NCBI GenBank assembly: GCA_040255445.1
Contig: JBDZUZ010000007.1
Location: 1-57,599, forward strand
DNA: 57,599 nt
Origin: JBDZUZ01 sp040255445
Lineage (GTDB): Bacteria; Planctomycetota; Phycisphaerae; Phycisphaerales; UBA1924
Direction: 5' to 3'
Shown here: positions 8,995 through 18,587 of the stretch, piece after piece
Numbering within the stretch: position 1 is the stretch's first letter
How the letters are laid out: each line of letters starts with the position of its first letter
Notes under the pieces: model-generated
What the model was told of the DNA's origin: nothing
Database searches by the model: none
What the model saw: only the letters and a program-made list of their open reading frames with translations
Position numbers and translations under genes: made by a program

Positions 8995-9510
8995 TCACGG
9001 CCCCCACGGCCCCGCATACCCCACCGGCTCGCCGCAGTCGCGCGCCGCCAGCTCGTACATCCGCTTGGCGATCTGACGCAGGTGCAGCGCATCGTGCGCG
9101 GCCCACGCCCCGAGCAACTCCGCCGCGGTCATCCTCCCCAGCTTCGGATGCTCCTTCGCCACCGACCAGTCGACATCGCGCAGGCCGCGCAGCCAGGTGA
9201 TGGACCGTGCGCGTTCCTCCGAAAAGCGAAGCGCTGCGGGCCCGATATCTCCTTCGTTGTACTTCCGCTCGACCGCCACGCCCTCGGGGTTGATCGGGGG
9301 CCACGCCTGGGTGGGGTCCTCGAGCGTCAGCCGCAGCCGCGTCCGGAAGTCCTCGACCTCCTCATCGCCCAGATGCCGAACGATCTCGAGGATGGACCAC
9401 GCCCCGCTGGGCGGCTTCCACCGCGCATCGGCCGGGTGCACCGCCGCGACAACCCGCGGCAGCGCGGAGCCGAAAGCCTCCAACCGATCGATCAACGCCG
9501 CTGCGTTCAT
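8995..9510 (-). CDS. DinB-like four-helix protein
   Basis: 171 residues. The spacing of His residues in ILEIVRHLGDEEVEDF (near 45) and in AAHDALHLRQIAKRMYEL (near 140) fits the DinB/YfiT-like metal-binding four-helix bundle, whose members include thiol-dependent transferases and stress-induced proteins. No substrate can be assigned. It is transcribed in the same direction as the unknown gene upstream (9558-10286), 47 bp away; that gap contains a short heptamer repeat. Confidence 0.7.
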   Translation of the reverse strand: MNAAALIDRLEAFGSALPRVVAAVHPADARWKPPSGAWSILEIVRHLGDEEVEDFRTRLRLTLEDPTQAWPPINPEGVAVERKYNEGDIGPAALRFSEERARSITWLRGLRDVDWSVAKEHPKLGRMTAAELLGAWAAHDALHLRQIAKRMYELAARDCGEPVGYAGPWGP

Positions 9511-9525
9511 AGCACGACGCCCCCA

Positions 9526-9553
9526 CTCAGTGCTCAGTCCTCAGCACTCAGTC
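9526..9553. repeat. Four tandem heptamers (CTCAGNN)
   Basis: CTCAGTG, CTCAGTC, CTCAGCA and CTCAGTC follow each other without gaps in the space between two minus-strand genes. It is a short microsatellite-like tract that ends five bases before the stop codon of the gene at 9558-10286. Confidence 0.6.
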
Positions 9554-9557
9554 CTTC

Positions 9558-10286
9558 TCAGCTGCTCCCCGCCCGCATCCGGTCCAGGTTCTCCGGGAAG
9601 GGGTAGCTCGGGAACACACCGACGTGTCCGAACCGCCACATCGACGGCGCGGGGAAGACATCGCCGCGGAACCCGCCCTCGTGCATCGTCTTGACGACGC
9701 GCTCGAAGCTCGGCTCGCGCCCGTCAGGCCCAATCAGCCGGTTGGCCTTCGCCGAAAGGAATGAGACGGCCGCGGCCGGCAGCCGGTCGCGCCGACCGCT
9801 GAGCATCTTGTTGATCGTCTGGAAGCCGCGCTTGAGATCGTCGAGCGAGAAGTGGTCCTTCCCCCGCGGCCGGAGCAGCCCGAGGATCAGGATGTTGTCC
9901 AGATCGAACTTGAGGACATACGGCTCCTTGTCGTTCGCCGCGTGATCCCCCACCGAGGCCTGGAACATCCTCGCGTAGCTGGTCACGCTCCGCGGCGTCC
10001 ACTGGCTTGTAGGCACCAGCGTGCACAGCTGCGAGATGATGCCGCGGCTGTTGTCCTCTTCGTTCACACCGCAGATCACGGTGCGGTAGCGGCCCGCGAT
10101 CAAGTCGCGCAGCAGGTCCTGCCCCCACAGGATCCGGATGCTGTCCGCCGCACCGATCCCCGGCCGCACGAACTGACCCGGCAGCAGGCTGACCCGCTCG
10201 GGGAACATGTCGCTGGAAAGAAGGCGCTCGCCCTCGTCGTCGTAGAGGCGGACTTCGTCCGTCGTCTGGTCGGTCTTTGCGGTCAT
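9558..10286 (-). CDS. Conserved-looking soluble protein of unknown function
   Basis: 242 residues from the ATG at 10286 (GGGAGG four bases upstream). There is no signal peptide or membrane helix. It has a mixed alpha/beta composition with segments such as SIRILWGQDLLRDLIAGRYR and YVLKFDLDNILILGLLRPRG. No catalytic motif or family was recognised. Codon use with GC-rich third positions matches its neighbours, supporting a real gene. A TAGACT hexamer near 10333 could be its -10. Confidence 0.55.
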   Translation of the reverse strand: MTAKTDQTTDEVRLYDDEGERLLSSDMFPERVSLLPGQFVRPGIGAADSIRILWGQDLLRDLIAGRYRTVICGVNEEDNSRGIISQLCTLVPTSQWTPRSVTSYARMFQASVGDHAANDKEPYVLKFDLDNILILGLLRPRGKDHFSLDDLKRGFQTINKMLSGRRDRLPAAAVSFLSAKANRLIGPDGREPSFERVVKTMHEGGFRGDVFPAPSMWRFGHVGVFPSYPFPENLDRMRAGSS

Positions 10287-10440
10287 AGGTCCTCCCGCGG
10301 CCGCGGACGACGGCCGCTCTATCGGGCAGTCTACCACGAAGCCGCCCGGATCGCGGGCTGTATCGTTGACCGGAAGTGCTCCACAGCCGCCCGGATGAAG
10401 GCCGGTTCAGAATCCAAGGCCACGCGGCGGGTGTGACGGA

Positions 10441-11952
10441 TCACGGCTCGATGGCCAGCTGCGTTGCATACGAGTGCCGCTGCCCGAGTTCATCGATCCA
10501 ATGGAACACGAGCTGGCCGTCAACCCGCTCCAGCGTGATCTCGCCGGGTCCGTCTCCGATGCGGAAGCCGTTGGCATCAGCAAGCGCGAGAGCAATCTCC
10601 TGAGCTTTGGCGAGCGTTACCGGATCCGGTGCCTCCAGCACCGCCGTGTGTACCTTGTCGACGTGATGAAATGGGTCCAGCCACGCATTACGGCCGGCAA
10701 CCGCGACACTCGGAAGAAACGCTGCCACAGCGATCCCGACGATAATCGACAACGCTATACCGAGCGCACCGATTCGAACTGCGGCCTGACGCGTCACCAC
10801 CTTCGCGGCGAGGGCGACCGCCGCGACGAGAAACCCCAGCACGAAGATGGTTGCTCCCGAGTTGATGCCGATGGTTGCCGCGCCCTCTTTAGAGATCGCC
10901 GTCCGCCGAATCTCCAGCGGTTCGCCGAAGTCGATCGCCATGTCCCGATCCATCTGGGCGGGCGCAATCTGGCCTGCGAGCTTTGTTCCCCACGCGGCGT
11001 CAGTCGGGATGATCTCAGCAAGTGCCGGATGGCTGATCGCGACCTCTCGCCGACCGATCGGCCGGTGGGACCGCGTCGAATCGAGCCGTTCCACCGCGCC
11101 GGATGAGACCACCGTTAGTCCAGTTGCGGCCGCGGTTCCGCTGCCGAACACGAACAGTTCGAGATCGATCGCTCGCTTCTGCCCGACGCCGGTCAGCCGC
11201 ATCGGATAGATCGGCCGCGGCGACTCGAAGGTAAACACCAGGGGATGTGGCGCGTTCACACCCGACTCCGTCTCGCGGGTAAGACGCGTACACGCGAATA
11301 CCCAGCCGCCCTGCACATAGTCCCGGATGACCGGCGCGGCGTCATCAATCGGCGCGAACCCGTTATCGCTCAACCACGAGTCCAGAGCGTCAGCGTTCGG
11401 AGCCGACACCACCGTGACGTCGTAGTTCCCAACCACTTCCCGTGAGAGCACCTCGATCCCGGGCGCACGCCCGCCGACGGATGATCGCGCTGTTCCCAGC
11501 GCAGGCATGAACACCAGGCCTCCGAGCACAAGCGCGCTCGTGACCCCAACAATCCGGCCGATTGCAGTCCGCAGCAGCATCGCCGCGAAAGCGAGCCCCA
11601 GAAAGAGGAGCGGCACGAACAGTTCGAGCGGCCGCTCGATCTTCGGCAGAAACACGCCCCGCAGCGACGGGATCGTCCCCGTCGTCGCCGGCCGCACCAG
11701 CGGCTGTCCCGGCAGCGGCACCACCCAGCCGAACTCCGTGCCCTCGCCCTCGAAACTCGTCTCGATCACCAGCGTCTGTGTGCCCGGCCCGCCCTTCTCG
11801 CCCGGCTCCCAGCAGATGATCGCCGACTGATCCGGGATCTGGGTCGGCGCTGCGGCGATCTGGCTGAAGACCTTGCCGTCGGCGAACGCCGCGGGCGCGG
11901 CCAGGCACAGGACCAGCAGAGCGGAAACAGCCAGAACAACCCGAGCGGCCAT
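10441..11952 (-). CDS. Exported membrane-anchored protein with DUF2330-like domain
   Basis: 503 residues with a signal peptide (about 1-24, ending AAPAAFADG). The next part, DQSAIICWEPGEKGGPGTQ and then TEFGWVVPLPGQP, is typical of DUF2330 proteins, whose role is unknown. Hydrophobic helices follow near residue 110-160 and near 370-420. The ATG at 11952 sits after AGGAGGAGG; TAGAGT about 30 bases upstream is a plausible -10. It lies downstream of two tandem membrane-protein paralogues on the same strand and may share their transcript. Confidence 0.65.
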   Translation of the reverse strand: MAARVVLAVSALLVLCLAAPAAFADGKVFSQIAAAPTQIPDQSAIICWEPGEKGGPGTQTLVIETSFEGEGTEFGWVVPLPGQPLVRPATTGTIPSLRGVFLPKIERPLELFVPLLFLGLAFAAMLLRTAIGRIVGVTSALVLGGLVFMPALGTARSSVGGRAPGIEVLSREVVGNYDVTVVSAPNADALDSWLSDNGFAPIDDAAPVIRDYVQGGWVFACTRLTRETESGVNAPHPLVFTFESPRPIYPMRLTGVGQKRAIDLELFVFGSGTAAATGLTVVSSGAVERLDSTRSHRPIGRREVAISHPALAEIIPTDAAWGTKLAGQIAPAQMDRDMAIDFGEPLEIRRTAISKEGAATIGINSGATIFVLGFLVAAVALAAKVVTRQAAVRIGALGIALSIIVGIAVAAFLPSVAVAGRNAWLDPFHHVDKVHTAVLEAPDPVTLAKAQEIALALADANGFRIGDGPGEITLERVDGQLVFHWIDELGQRHSYATQLAIEP

Positions 11953-12039
11953 GGTGTACCTCCTCCTGTTGGAACTCTACCATCGGCCCCGCAACGCGGT
12001 TCCTCGCTGCAGAGAGCTACCGACAGGAACCGCGGCGAT

Positions 12040-13383
12040 TCACCCCGCTCCATCCGCAGCGCCGGCCCCATCACCGGAACTGTCTCCGGCCCCATCACCA
12101 GCGCCCTCAACGGCCGCATCGCCGCTCTCCTGCTCCGCCGGCTCCTCCGGAAGGCTCCGCAGCAACCGCCCAATACCGGCGAGCGCATTGACGCCGCGCC
12201 GCTCGCGCTCGCTCAACCGCGACCGTACCGGCCCGAGCAGCGCAAGCGTCCGATCCAGTTCGTCGAGAGACATGCCCTGCAGCACCCAGTCCCGGTAGGA
12301 CTCAGGCTCACGCCACAATTCACCAGTGTCCTGCACCTCCGAGTCCACCGTGTACAGCAGCTTCCGGCCATAGCGGTACGCGATCCACTCCGGTACAGGC
12401 CCTCGCGCCTCGACCGCATCGATCGTCGCGAACACCGACACCCGCACACCCCGCGGATCCATCGAATCCCGCCGCGGCGGGAGATCCCAGACCGGCGGGA
12501 ACTGCGATTCATCGTACGACAGCAAGACCGCCGCGGCATCGCCGTAGCGCCGCTCCGCGACCGCTCGCTCCACATCAAGCTTGCGCTGCACCGGCGGCTG
12601 GGCCCACACCGCCGCGCCGATCCATCCGGCGATCGCCGCCGCGCACACGGCGAACACCGGCACGGGCGCCGGCTTGCGCAACGCACGATCCATCGCGCTC
12701 TGCCCCGCGCGGATCCATCGGAAGGTGATGAGCAGGATGAGCAGCGTCACGGGGAGCAGGAGCACCGAATACACCATCGCCGCGAAGTGCGCCTGCGTGA
12801 GCGCTTCAAACTCCGGCGGATGCCTCAGCCCGCCCATGAAATCGATCACCGGCCGCGGCGACAGCAGCAGCGCCGTCGCCGCGATCGCGCTGGACACGAA
12901 CAGAATCACCGGCGCGGGCTTCCAGACCGGCGTATCGAAGGCGATGGCGAGCACACGGATCGTCAGCGCCACCCGCCACACCGAGACCAGCGCGAGCGTC
13001 CACATATTCGCGGTAACCGCCGCCTCGGGCGCGAGCATGTACTCCCACGGAATCCCATACAGCCACGCCATCGGCGCGGTCATCCAGAAGACACCCAGGA
13101 ACGACAGATATCCCGACCAGAACCGCCCGCGCTCCGGCGTCTCCTTCCGCATCGCGACGGCGTACATCATGCCATACATCAGGAACGCGTTGACGATCGA
13201 AGCTGCAAATCCGTGTGTGAAGACCGTCCACTCGCGCACCAGATCGTGCCCGTCGTAGTTCCGTGCCAGCGACGCCGACAGCACCAGCAGCGCGCCCACC
13301 ACCAGCGCCCACCGATCCCTCCACAGCGCCAGGATCGCCCGCCGATTCCCCACCAGCAGCAACGCCGCATCTCTCAGCCGCAT
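12040..13383 (-). CDS. Seven-helix membrane protein, copy 1 of a tandem pair
   Basis: 447 residues from ATG 13383, chosen by analogy with the neighbour, which begins at the same point (MRLRDAALLLVG against MRLSDAALLLVG); a GTG six bases upstream is in frame. There are about seven hydrophobic helices, including VVGALLVLSASLARNYDGHD near 30 and FLGVFWMTAPMAWLYGIPWE near 95. The soluble C-terminal part contains FPPVWDLPPRRDSMDPRG and ends in a low-complexity Gly/Ala/Asp tail that the paralogue lacks. Function unknown; the signature is shared only with the adjacent copy here. Confidence 0.6.
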   Translation of the reverse strand: MRLRDAALLLVGNRRAILALWRDRWALVVGALLVLSASLARNYDGHDLVREWTVFTHGFAASIVNAFLMYGMMYAVAMRKETPERGRFWSGYLSFLGVFWMTAPMAWLYGIPWEYMLAPEAAVTANMWTLALVSVWRVALTIRVLAIAFDTPVWKPAPVILFVSSAIAATALLLSPRPVIDFMGGLRHPPEFEALTQAHFAAMVYSVLLLPVTLLILLITFRWIRAGQSAMDRALRKPAPVPVFAVCAAAIAGWIGAAVWAQPPVQRKLDVERAVAERRYGDAAAVLLSYDESQFPPVWDLPPRRDSMDPRGVRVSVFATIDAVEARGPVPEWIAYRYGRKLLYTVDSEVQDTGELWREPESYRDWVLQGMSLDELDRTLALLGPVRSRLSERERRGVNALAGIGRLLRSLPEEPAEQESGDAAVEGAGDGAGDSSGDGAGAADGAG

Positions 13384-13439
13384 CTTCACCCCCGGAGATC
13401 AAGCCAACCGCTTGTGGATCAACAGTTCCCCCGCTGAGA

Positions 13440-14717
13440 TCACCCCGGTGGGGGCGCGGTCTCAGTTGTACTCTGGCCACCGAACCCCTCCGCGAGCAGA
13501 TCGTCCAGATTCTTCCGGGCTTCGAGGTACCAGCCGCTCTCTCGGCCGTCCAGCCTCGCCGCGACCGGTTCGAGGACCCGGCACATTGTGGCCAGTTGTT
13601 CCAGAGTCATAACCCAACGGATCCGTTCTTCATCCCCTTCGCGGATGTTCGCGGCGATGATGTCGAGCGAGTGGCTGGACGAGTAAAGCAGCTTTCGTCC
13701 GTACGCGTAGGCGATCCAATCAGGGATCTCGCCTCGCGCCTCGATCGCCGCGAGGATCGCAAACACCGGCGCACGAGTCTCCGCGTTGTCGATGTAGCCC
13801 TTCCGCCGCGGCGGCAGATCCCAGACAGGCGGGAACTCCCGTGGCGGGTGCGCCAGGAGGAAGCCGGCCGCATCGTCGTACCGCTGCTCCGCCACGGCCC
13901 ACTCGACCTCCATCTTCCGGCGGACAGGCGGCTGTGCCCAGAGGGCCGCGATGAGCCACCCGGCGATGGCAAGGCACGCGATCGTGAGTACGCCGACCGG
14001 AGCGGACGCCCGCGCCGTCGGCGGCCACTCAACATCCGGGGGCTTGAACGTGCCGAGCGCGATGAGCATCGCAACCAACGTGAACGGGATGGCCAGGAAT
14101 GTGTGCATCACACCAAATGTGTAGAACCTGGTAAGCACAAGCTGTTCAGGCGGGTGCCGAAGGCCGCCCATGATGTCGATGAGCGGCATCGGTAGCGTGT
14201 ACATCGCGACGATCGCAACCGCGTTGCTCACGAACAGCACGAAGATCAGTGGTCGGACCCATCCCACATTGAACATCACGCTGAATACACGAACGATGAG
14301 CCAGAGCCGCCAGATCGCGACGAGCACCAGCGTCCAGATATTCGCCAGCACCGCGGACTCGGCGGGAAGCATGTACTCCCACGGGATGCCGTACAGCCAC
14401 GCCATCGGGGCCGTCATCCAGAACACACCGAGGAAGGAGAGAAATCCCGACCAGAAGGGGCTGCGCCGACCCTCCCGTTGCGGCACTGGAACGAATGCCA
14501 TAAGCGCGTACATCAGGAACGCATTCACGATGGATGCCGCGAACCCGTGAGTGAACACCGTCCACTCACGAACCAGATCATGCCCGTCGTAGTTCCGCGC
14601 GAGCGATGCCGACAGCACCAGCAGCGCACCCACCACCAGCGCCCACCGATCCCGCCACACCGCCAGGATCGCCCGCCGACTCCCAACCAGCAATAAGGCC
14701 GCATCACTCAGCCGCAT
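13440..14717 (-). CDS. Seven-helix membrane protein, copy 2 of a tandem pair
   Basis: 425 residues. The first ~65 residues are nearly identical to copy 1 and the helix layout is the same, with FLGVFWMTAPMAWLYGIPWE and the FPPVWDLPPRR motif conserved. The start codon at 14717 lies 10 bp inside the end of the radical SAM gene, so translation is probably coupled. Sequence decay between the copies is uneven: the N-terminal 200 bp are close in DNA sequence while the C-terminal halves have diverged. Function not recognised. Confidence 0.6.
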   Translation of the reverse strand: MRLSDAALLLVGSRRAILAVWRDRWALVVGALLVLSASLARNYDGHDLVREWTVFTHGFAASIVNAFLMYALMAFVPVPQREGRRSPFWSGFLSFLGVFWMTAPMAWLYGIPWEYMLPAESAVLANIWTLVLVAIWRLWLIVRVFSVMFNVGWVRPLIFVLFVSNAVAIVAMYTLPMPLIDIMGGLRHPPEQLVLTRFYTFGVMHTFLAIPFTLVAMLIALGTFKPPDVEWPPTARASAPVGVLTIACLAIAGWLIAALWAQPPVRRKMEVEWAVAEQRYDDAAGFLLAHPPREFPPVWDLPPRRKGYIDNAETRAPVFAILAAIEARGEIPDWIAYAYGRKLLYSSSHSLDIIAANIREGDEERIRWVMTLEQLATMCRVLEPVAARLDGRESGWYLEARKNLDDLLAEGFGGQSTTETAPPPG

Positions 14718-16045
14718 GACTCGTTCTCCGCCGTACGCACACCGCTGCCCGCCCGCTTACCCCACACCCGCTGCCGCACCGCCAGCCGCCGCGCTGTCGG
14801 CTCCGCCGCGAACGTCATCCGCACCAGGTTCCGGAACCCCCGTTCCAGCGCATCGACCGACATCCGGTCCGGCCGGTACGTCACATCGAACAGCGTGCAG
14901 GCCTCCCACCCGCGATCCGGCAGCAGCCGCCCTTCACGCTCCAGCCGCGCCCGCAAAGCCGTGCCCGGGAACGGCGTCTGCAGCGTGAGCTGCACATCCG
15001 CGAAGGGCGCCTCCATCAGGAACTCGCCCAGTCGCGCCATCGACTCCTCGTCCTCGCCGTCCCCGCCCACGATGAAGCACGCGATCACCGCCACGCCCGC
15101 ATCCTGCAGCCGCGTGCACGCCTCGACCATCCGGTCGATCTCCGCGGCCTTCGCACCCATGCCGCGGTAGCGCACCGCCAGCGACTCCATGCCCACCAGC
15201 ACCTGCACGCACCCCGAGCCCGCCAGCCGCTCAACGACTTCCGGCCGCTCGCCGATCCGCCAGTCCGCCTCCGTGAAGTACCGCACGCCCGACCGCTCGA
15301 GCACACCCAGGAGCTCGAACGCATCGCGCCCGCCCGCGAAGGTGTTGTCGTCCGCCAGCTCGATCGTCGCGCGGCGGTCCATCGCGCGGATCGCGCCCAG
15401 CTCACGCTCGATGAGCGCTGATGGCTTCTCGCGGAACTTCCCCAGCAGCCGGCTCGCGCCGCAGAACTCGCACGCGAACGGGCACCCCCGCGCTGTCTGC
15501 AGCGTGAACCGCGGCCGTGCTTTGCTCCCCAATAAATCAAACCGCGGCGTCGGCGCTTCGCTCAAGTCAAACTGCCGCGTCGCCTGGTACCGCCCCGCCA
15601 GCCGGCCCGCCGCGGCGTCCTCCAGGATCACCGGCCAGATCAGTTCGCCCTCCCCCACCGCCACCGCATCGGCGTGCTCCAGCACCTCGTCCGGACACGC
15701 CGTCGCGTGCAGCCCGCCGATCACAACCTTGCACCCCGCCGCGCGCACCGCCCGAGCCAGCGCGTACACCTCGTTGATCGAAGCCGTGAGCGCCGAGATC
15801 GCCACCAGCGTCGGCCGCTCGGCCAGGATCGCCGCGACCAACCCATCATCCACCGCCGCGGCCTCGTGGTACGACACCGACCAGTCCGGCGGTGTGAGCG
15901 CGGCGAGCGTGAGCAACCCCAAGGCCGGCAACGCCCCCACCGCTCCGGCCCGCGAAGCGAGCCCGGGGAGCTGCATCCCCAGCGCGATCATCTCCCGCTC
16001 GCGGACGCGGAACCCGGCCATGGCGACGAGTGCGACGTGTGGCAT
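14708..16045 (-). CDS. Cobalamin-binding-type radical SAM protein
   Basis: 445 residues from ATG 16045 (an in-frame ATG at 16081 is the alternative). An N-terminal Rossmann-like B12-binding-type domain (about 50-150) contains ISALTASINEVYALARAV and VVIGGLHATACPDEVLEHAD. The radical SAM core follows with RGCPFACEFCGAS near 185, giving the CxxxCxxC cluster that reduces S-adenosylmethionine, and later VQLTLQTPFPGTALRARLER. Members of this superfamily modify lipids, antibiotics and tetrapyrroles; the substrate cannot be read from sequence. It overlaps the first membrane-protein gene by 10 bp. Confidence 0.85.
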   Translation of the reverse strand: MPHVALVAMAGFRVREREMIALGMQLPGLASRAGAVGALPALGLLTLAALTPPDWSVSYHEAAAVDDGLVAAILAERPTLVAISALTASINEVYALARAVRAAGCKVVIGGLHATACPDEVLEHADAVAVGEGELIWPVILEDAAAGRLAGRYQATRQFDLSEAPTPRFDLLGSKARPRFTLQTARGCPFACEFCGASRLLGKFREKPSALIERELGAIRAMDRRATIELADDNTFAGGRDAFELLGVLERSGVRYFTEADWRIGERPEVVERLAGSGCVQVLVGMESLAVRYRGMGAKAAEIDRMVEACTRLQDAGVAVIACFIVGGDGEDEESMARLGEFLMEAPFADVQLTLQTPFPGTALRARLEREGRLLPDRGWEACTLFDVTYRPDRMSVDALERGFRNLVRMTFAAEPTARRLAVRQRVWGKRAGSGVRTAENESCG

Positions 16046-16220
16046 AGAGGCTTGTACGGAGGCCGCGGCCAAAGTTTGCATGCACTAACGAATTTCGCCC
16101 ATCCGGGAACCCCGTCCGGAAATCATGCCCCGGATTTGTCCCCGCCTCCCCACCCGAACCAAAGCCCCCCCTCCGCCCGGGCCGATAAGTCGGAGGCAGC
16201 TTCCCCGGGAGTGATCGACC

Positions 16221-17813
16221 GTGCCCAACGCCGCACCGCAATCCCCTGTCTTCGTGGTCGCCGTGTACGGCCAGAAGTACGCCGCGTTCCTCGGTCCGCA
16301 CCTGACCGCGCTCCGCGCGGCGTACCCCGATCGCCCCGCCGGCCAGGTCCTTGGTCATGTGCTGTGGCAGCATATCGAACCGCGCGAGATCGCCGTGCTC
16401 GCCGCCGTGTTCCCCGAGTTCAACTTCGAAGAGACCGCGCTTCCCGAGAGCGACGACTCCGCGCACGCCATCCCCCGCAAGATCCACGCCTGGGCCCGCG
16501 GCGCGCAGCTCGCCGGCGACCGGCCCGTCGCCTTCCTTGACTGCGATGCGATCCTCGTCGCGCCCATCGATGACTACTTCGCCGACCAGTCCTGGGACAT
16601 CACCTTCACCTGGAAGGACGAGCTCTTCCCGATCAACACCGGCGTCATGCTCGCCCGACGCGGCGATCTCGCCGCGCACGTCTTCGCCGCGATGCTCCCC
16701 CGCATCGAGCGGATGGTCACGAGCCGCGAGCAGCTCGCGACCGCCGTTGGCTCCAGCGGCGCCGCCGACCAGCACGCCCTCCGCGAGATCATCGGCTTCT
16801 GCAACTACGACCGCACAATCACCCGCGAGGTCGAAGCCAACGGCGTGACCCGCCCGATCACCTTCCGCGGCGAACCGTGCAGCGTGCTCAACGAGACCAA
16901 CTGCCGGCCCATCACCCGCAATCTCCGCATCATCCATTACAAGACCGGCTGGCACCCGATCCTGCTGAACGGCGCGAACTTCACTGTGAATCGCCCCGAG
17001 CTCGCCTGCGCCGAGATGTTCGGCTACTGGCGCGAGCTCGAGCAGCGGGCGGGGGATCTGGTCGCCGCGGAGCTCACCCGCTCCGCCGCGGCCGCCGCGG
17101 CAGATCGCTTCGCGCCGATCGCCGGCGGGTACGAGGAGCGCGGCATCCTGCACAGCGAGATGCTGGCGGTGTGCGGCGTGTGCGAGGCCCTTGATGTCGA
17201 TGTCATCATCGAGTCGGGCCGCTGCCGCGGGCAGAGCACGCTGGTGCTCGCCCGGTACTTCGAGCGGTCAGACTGCGAGATCGTCAGCGTCGAACTCGAG
17301 CGCGATGAGAACGCCGATTTCGCCGAGGCCAGGCTCGCATCCTTTGCGAACGTCGAGCTGCTGTTCGGCGACAGCGGGCGCGTGCTGCCCGAGCTGATCG
17401 AACGCTTCGCCGGCCGCCGCATCGCGCTCTTGATCGACGGCCCCAAGGGCATCGAGGCGCTCAATCTCGTGCACAAGGCCTTCGCGCTCTCGCCCGATGT
17501 CGCTGCGGCGTTCGTGCACGACATGCGGATCGACACCCCGCAGCGAGCCGCGGTGGCCGGATACCCATTCCGCGCCTTCCACACCGACGATGAGCAGTAC
17601 CGCCGCGCCTTTGAGCGGCTCGACGATGCCTGCCTCCCCGCGCCGGGGCAGGAGATCACCATGCACACCTGGCGGCCGTTCCTCAAGGGGCACGACGCGA
17701 TCCCCGGCTACGGCCCGACGCTGGGCGTGTACCTGCCGCGGCCGTCGCGGCCCGCCGCCGCGGCGCAAACCGCGCAGCGCACCGCCCGACCGATCACCGT
17801 CGGCGCCGCCTGA
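16221..17813 (+). CDS. Glycosyltransferase-like / methyltransferase-like fusion protein
   Basis: 530 residues from GTG 16221. The N-terminal half (about 1-265) has VFVVAVYGQKYAAFL and a DxD-type motif, VAFLDCDAILVAPIDDYF, near residue 107, as in nucleotide-sugar glycosyltransferases. The C-terminal half (about 305-500) has a Rossmann methyltransferase layout: VDVIIESGRCRGQSTLVLA, then an acidic strand end EIVSVELERDE, ELLFGDSGRVLPEL and ALLIDGPKG. The pairing suggests one polypeptide that adds and methylates a sugar, or two enzymes of one surface-glycan pathway; this is inference. A second methyltransferase gene starts 21 bp downstream. Confidence 0.65.
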   Translation: MPNAAPQSPVFVVAVYGQKYAAFLGPHLTALRAAYPDRPAGQVLGHVLWQHIEPREIAVLAAVFPEFNFEETALPESDDSAHAIPRKIHAWARGAQLAGDRPVAFLDCDAILVAPIDDYFADQSWDITFTWKDELFPINTGVMLARRGDLAAHVFAAMLPRIERMVTSREQLATAVGSSGAADQHALREIIGFCNYDRTITREVEANGVTRPITFRGEPCSVLNETNCRPITRNLRIIHYKTGWHPILLNGANFTVNRPELACAEMFGYWRELEQRAGDLVAAELTRSAAAAAADRFAPIAGGYEERGILHSEMLAVCGVCEALDVDVIIESGRCRGQSTLVLARYFERSDCEIVSVELERDENADFAEARLASFANVELLFGDSGRVLPELIERFAGRRIALLIDGPKGIEALNLVHKAFALSPDVAAAFVHDMRIDTPQRAAVAGYPFRAFHTDDEQYRRAFERLDDACLPAPGQEITMHTWRPFLKGHDAIPGYGPTLGVYLPRPSRPAAAAQTAQRTARPITVGAA

Positions 17814-17834
17814 CACCGACCACAAGGAGCCAAC

Positions 17835-18578
17835 GTGCCCAACACCTCCCCCACCGTCGAACTCACCGCCGACACGGTTCCCAACCGCTTCCTCACCGCC
17901 GCGGACTGGAACGATCCTCGCTACACCGCGCTCCGCGAAGAGTTCAACACTCTCTACCGCGACGAAATGGGCGGCAAGCCGCACCCGACACACGCGCGGT
18001 TCCCCGAGACCATCGTCACGCACTGGAGCCGCGAGTGGGAGTACCCCTGGGCGGTGCTCAACTGCGAAGCCGAGCCGGGCATGCGCATCGTGGACCTGGG
18101 CTGCGGCGGCTCGCCGCTGATCCCCTACTTCGCGTGGCGCGTGGGCTGCAAGGCCACAGGTGTCGATCTGAATCTCTCGAGCAGCGAAGGCCAGACACTC
18201 CGCGGCTTCCCGCACGATCCGTCGGAAGTCGTGCCCGAGGCGGACTGGGTCATCGCGAGCATGGCGGACACAGGCCTGCCCGATGCATCGTTCGACCGGG
18301 TGATCTGCATCAGCGTGCTCGAGCATGTCGGCGAAGATGTCGCGATCGCGACGCTCCGCGAGATGCGCCGGCTGCTCGCGCCCGGCGGGCGCGTGCTGAT
18401 CACCACGGATGTCGACGGTGCCCACCGCACTTTGACCACGCACTACACGCGGCTGCTCGAGCTCGCCGCGGAGGCCGGCCTGCGCCTCCGGGGTGAGACG
18501 GACTTCACGCCGCCGACCGACCGCGAATCGCACCGCGGGACCTACGACGTGGTCGGGATGGTCTTCGAGGCGGCCTGA
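17835..18578 (+). CDS. Class I SAM-dependent methyltransferase
   Basis: 247 residues from GTG 17835, five bases after AAGGAG. Motif I is MRIVDLGCGGSPLIPYF near residue 85, the acidic end of strand 2 is TGVDLNL, and motif IV and the following region read FDRVICISVLEHVGEDVA and LREMRRLLAPGGRVLITTD, as in the UbiE/Methyltransf_11 group. The substrate is unknown; the closeness to the glycosyltransferase/methyltransferase fusion upstream suggests a shared operon, perhaps for a surface glycan or lipid. It is convergent with the TPR gene that ends at 18588. Confidence 0.8.
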   Translation: MPNTSPTVELTADTVPNRFLTAADWNDPRYTALREEFNTLYRDEMGGKPHPTHARFPETIVTHWSREWEYPWAVLNCEAEPGMRIVDLGCGGSPLIPYFAWRVGCKATGVDLNLSSSEGQTLRGFPHDPSEVVPEADWVIASMADTGLPDASFDRVICISVLEHVGEDVAIATLREMRRLLAPGGRVLITTDVDGAHRTLTTHYTRLLELAAEAGLRLRGETDFTPPTDRESHRGTYDVVGMVFEAA

Positions 18579-18587
18579 ACACGTGTA

